Assembly: GCA_946479335.1 (NCBI GenBank)
Contig: CAMLFP010000354.1
Span: 1-5,823, forward strand
Source of the DNA: an uncultured Archangium sp.
Lineage (GTDB): Bacteria; Myxococcota; Myxococcia; Myxococcales; Myxococcaceae
Length of the DNA stretch: 5,823 nt
Direction of reading: 5' to 3'
The position numbers were made by a program, and so were the translations under genes. Below, piece by piece: positions 5,688-5,823 of the stretch. Below the pieces are notes generated by a model. That model did not search any database and was not told the origin of the DNA. It saw only the letters and a program-made list of their open reading frames with translations. Position 1 is the first letter of the stretch. Each line of letters begins with the position of its first letter.

Positions 5688-5823
5688 CGCATCACCAGCG
5701 CTCCGTCGTAGCTCGCGGTGACGGTGACGCCGACGCGCGGAACGAAGATGCGCCGCCCGGTCTCGCGAATGAGTCCACGAAGCCGCGCGTGGTCGAGCTT
5801 CGTGTCATCGACCTTCACCGGCG
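5684..5823 (-). CDS. Unrecognised protein, C-terminal end only (runs off the right edge)
   Basis: The frame is open from the window edge to TGA at 5684-5686 and gives about 46 residues. It includes KLDHARLRGLIRETGRRIF and ends VPRVGVTVTASYDGALVMR. It is supported by the ATGA overlap with the next gene and by the near-copy of its C-terminus at 5083-5163, where the protein sequence is better conserved than the third codon positions of the variable part. The function is unknown; the body of the protein lies outside the window. Confidence 0.55.
   Translation of the reverse strand, partial: PVKVDDTKLDHARLRGLIRETGRRIFVPRVGVTVTASYDGALVMR
5703..5743. repeat. Direct repeat, copy 2 (41 bp, partner at 5102-5142)
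   Basis: This is the partner of the copy at 5102-5142, in the same orientation and at the same position relative to the C-terminal codons of an open frame. On the - strand it reads VPRVGVTVTASYDG. Confidence 0.75.

Overview
The window is GC-rich DNA of the kind found in myxobacteria and related Myxococcota. The taxon is an inference from base composition, Ala/Pro/Val-rich linkers and a repeat type common in GC-rich genomes; no marker gene settles it.

Bases 1-4384 (+ strand) hold a lipid/polyketide operon. The first gene enters from outside the window and encodes the C-terminal 1,150-odd residues of a large multidomain synthase. Its order is (probable ACP end) - ketoreductase - hot-dog dehydratase - alpha-oxoamine synthase (AOS). 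KR followed by DH is the layout of PfaA-type PUFA synthases and secondary-lipid synthases. The terminal AOS is a PLP enzyme expected to release the acyl chain by decarboxylative condensation with an amino acid, giving an alpha-amino ketone. Twenty-nine bases later a cyclopropane/mycolic-acid-type SAM methyltransferase follows, well placed to modify the chain. The pair looks like part of a cluster for an unsaturated, possibly C-methylated or cyclopropanated, sphingoid-like amino-ketone lipid.

A 36-bp palindromic GC-rich repeat lies in frame inside the synthase gene, between the two halves of the KR (607-642). A 34/36 copy follows the methyltransferase gene (4392-4427), and a decayed inverted fragment appears to form most of the gap between the two genes (3479-3494).

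Bases 4439-4475 form a strong intrinsic terminator for the + strand operon. Its T-tract overlaps the stop codon of a convergent gene.

Bases 4469-5823 (- strand) hold a row of small unrecognised genes read towards the operon: the 3' end of a gene entering from the right edge, a gene joined to it by an ATGA overlap, a short open tail, and a gene for a predicted exported protein with a C-terminal membrane anchor. The second and fourth each need one single-base frame correction. The last 20 or so codons of the first gene recur about 600 bp away in the short tail, so a tandem duplication has probably shaped this side.
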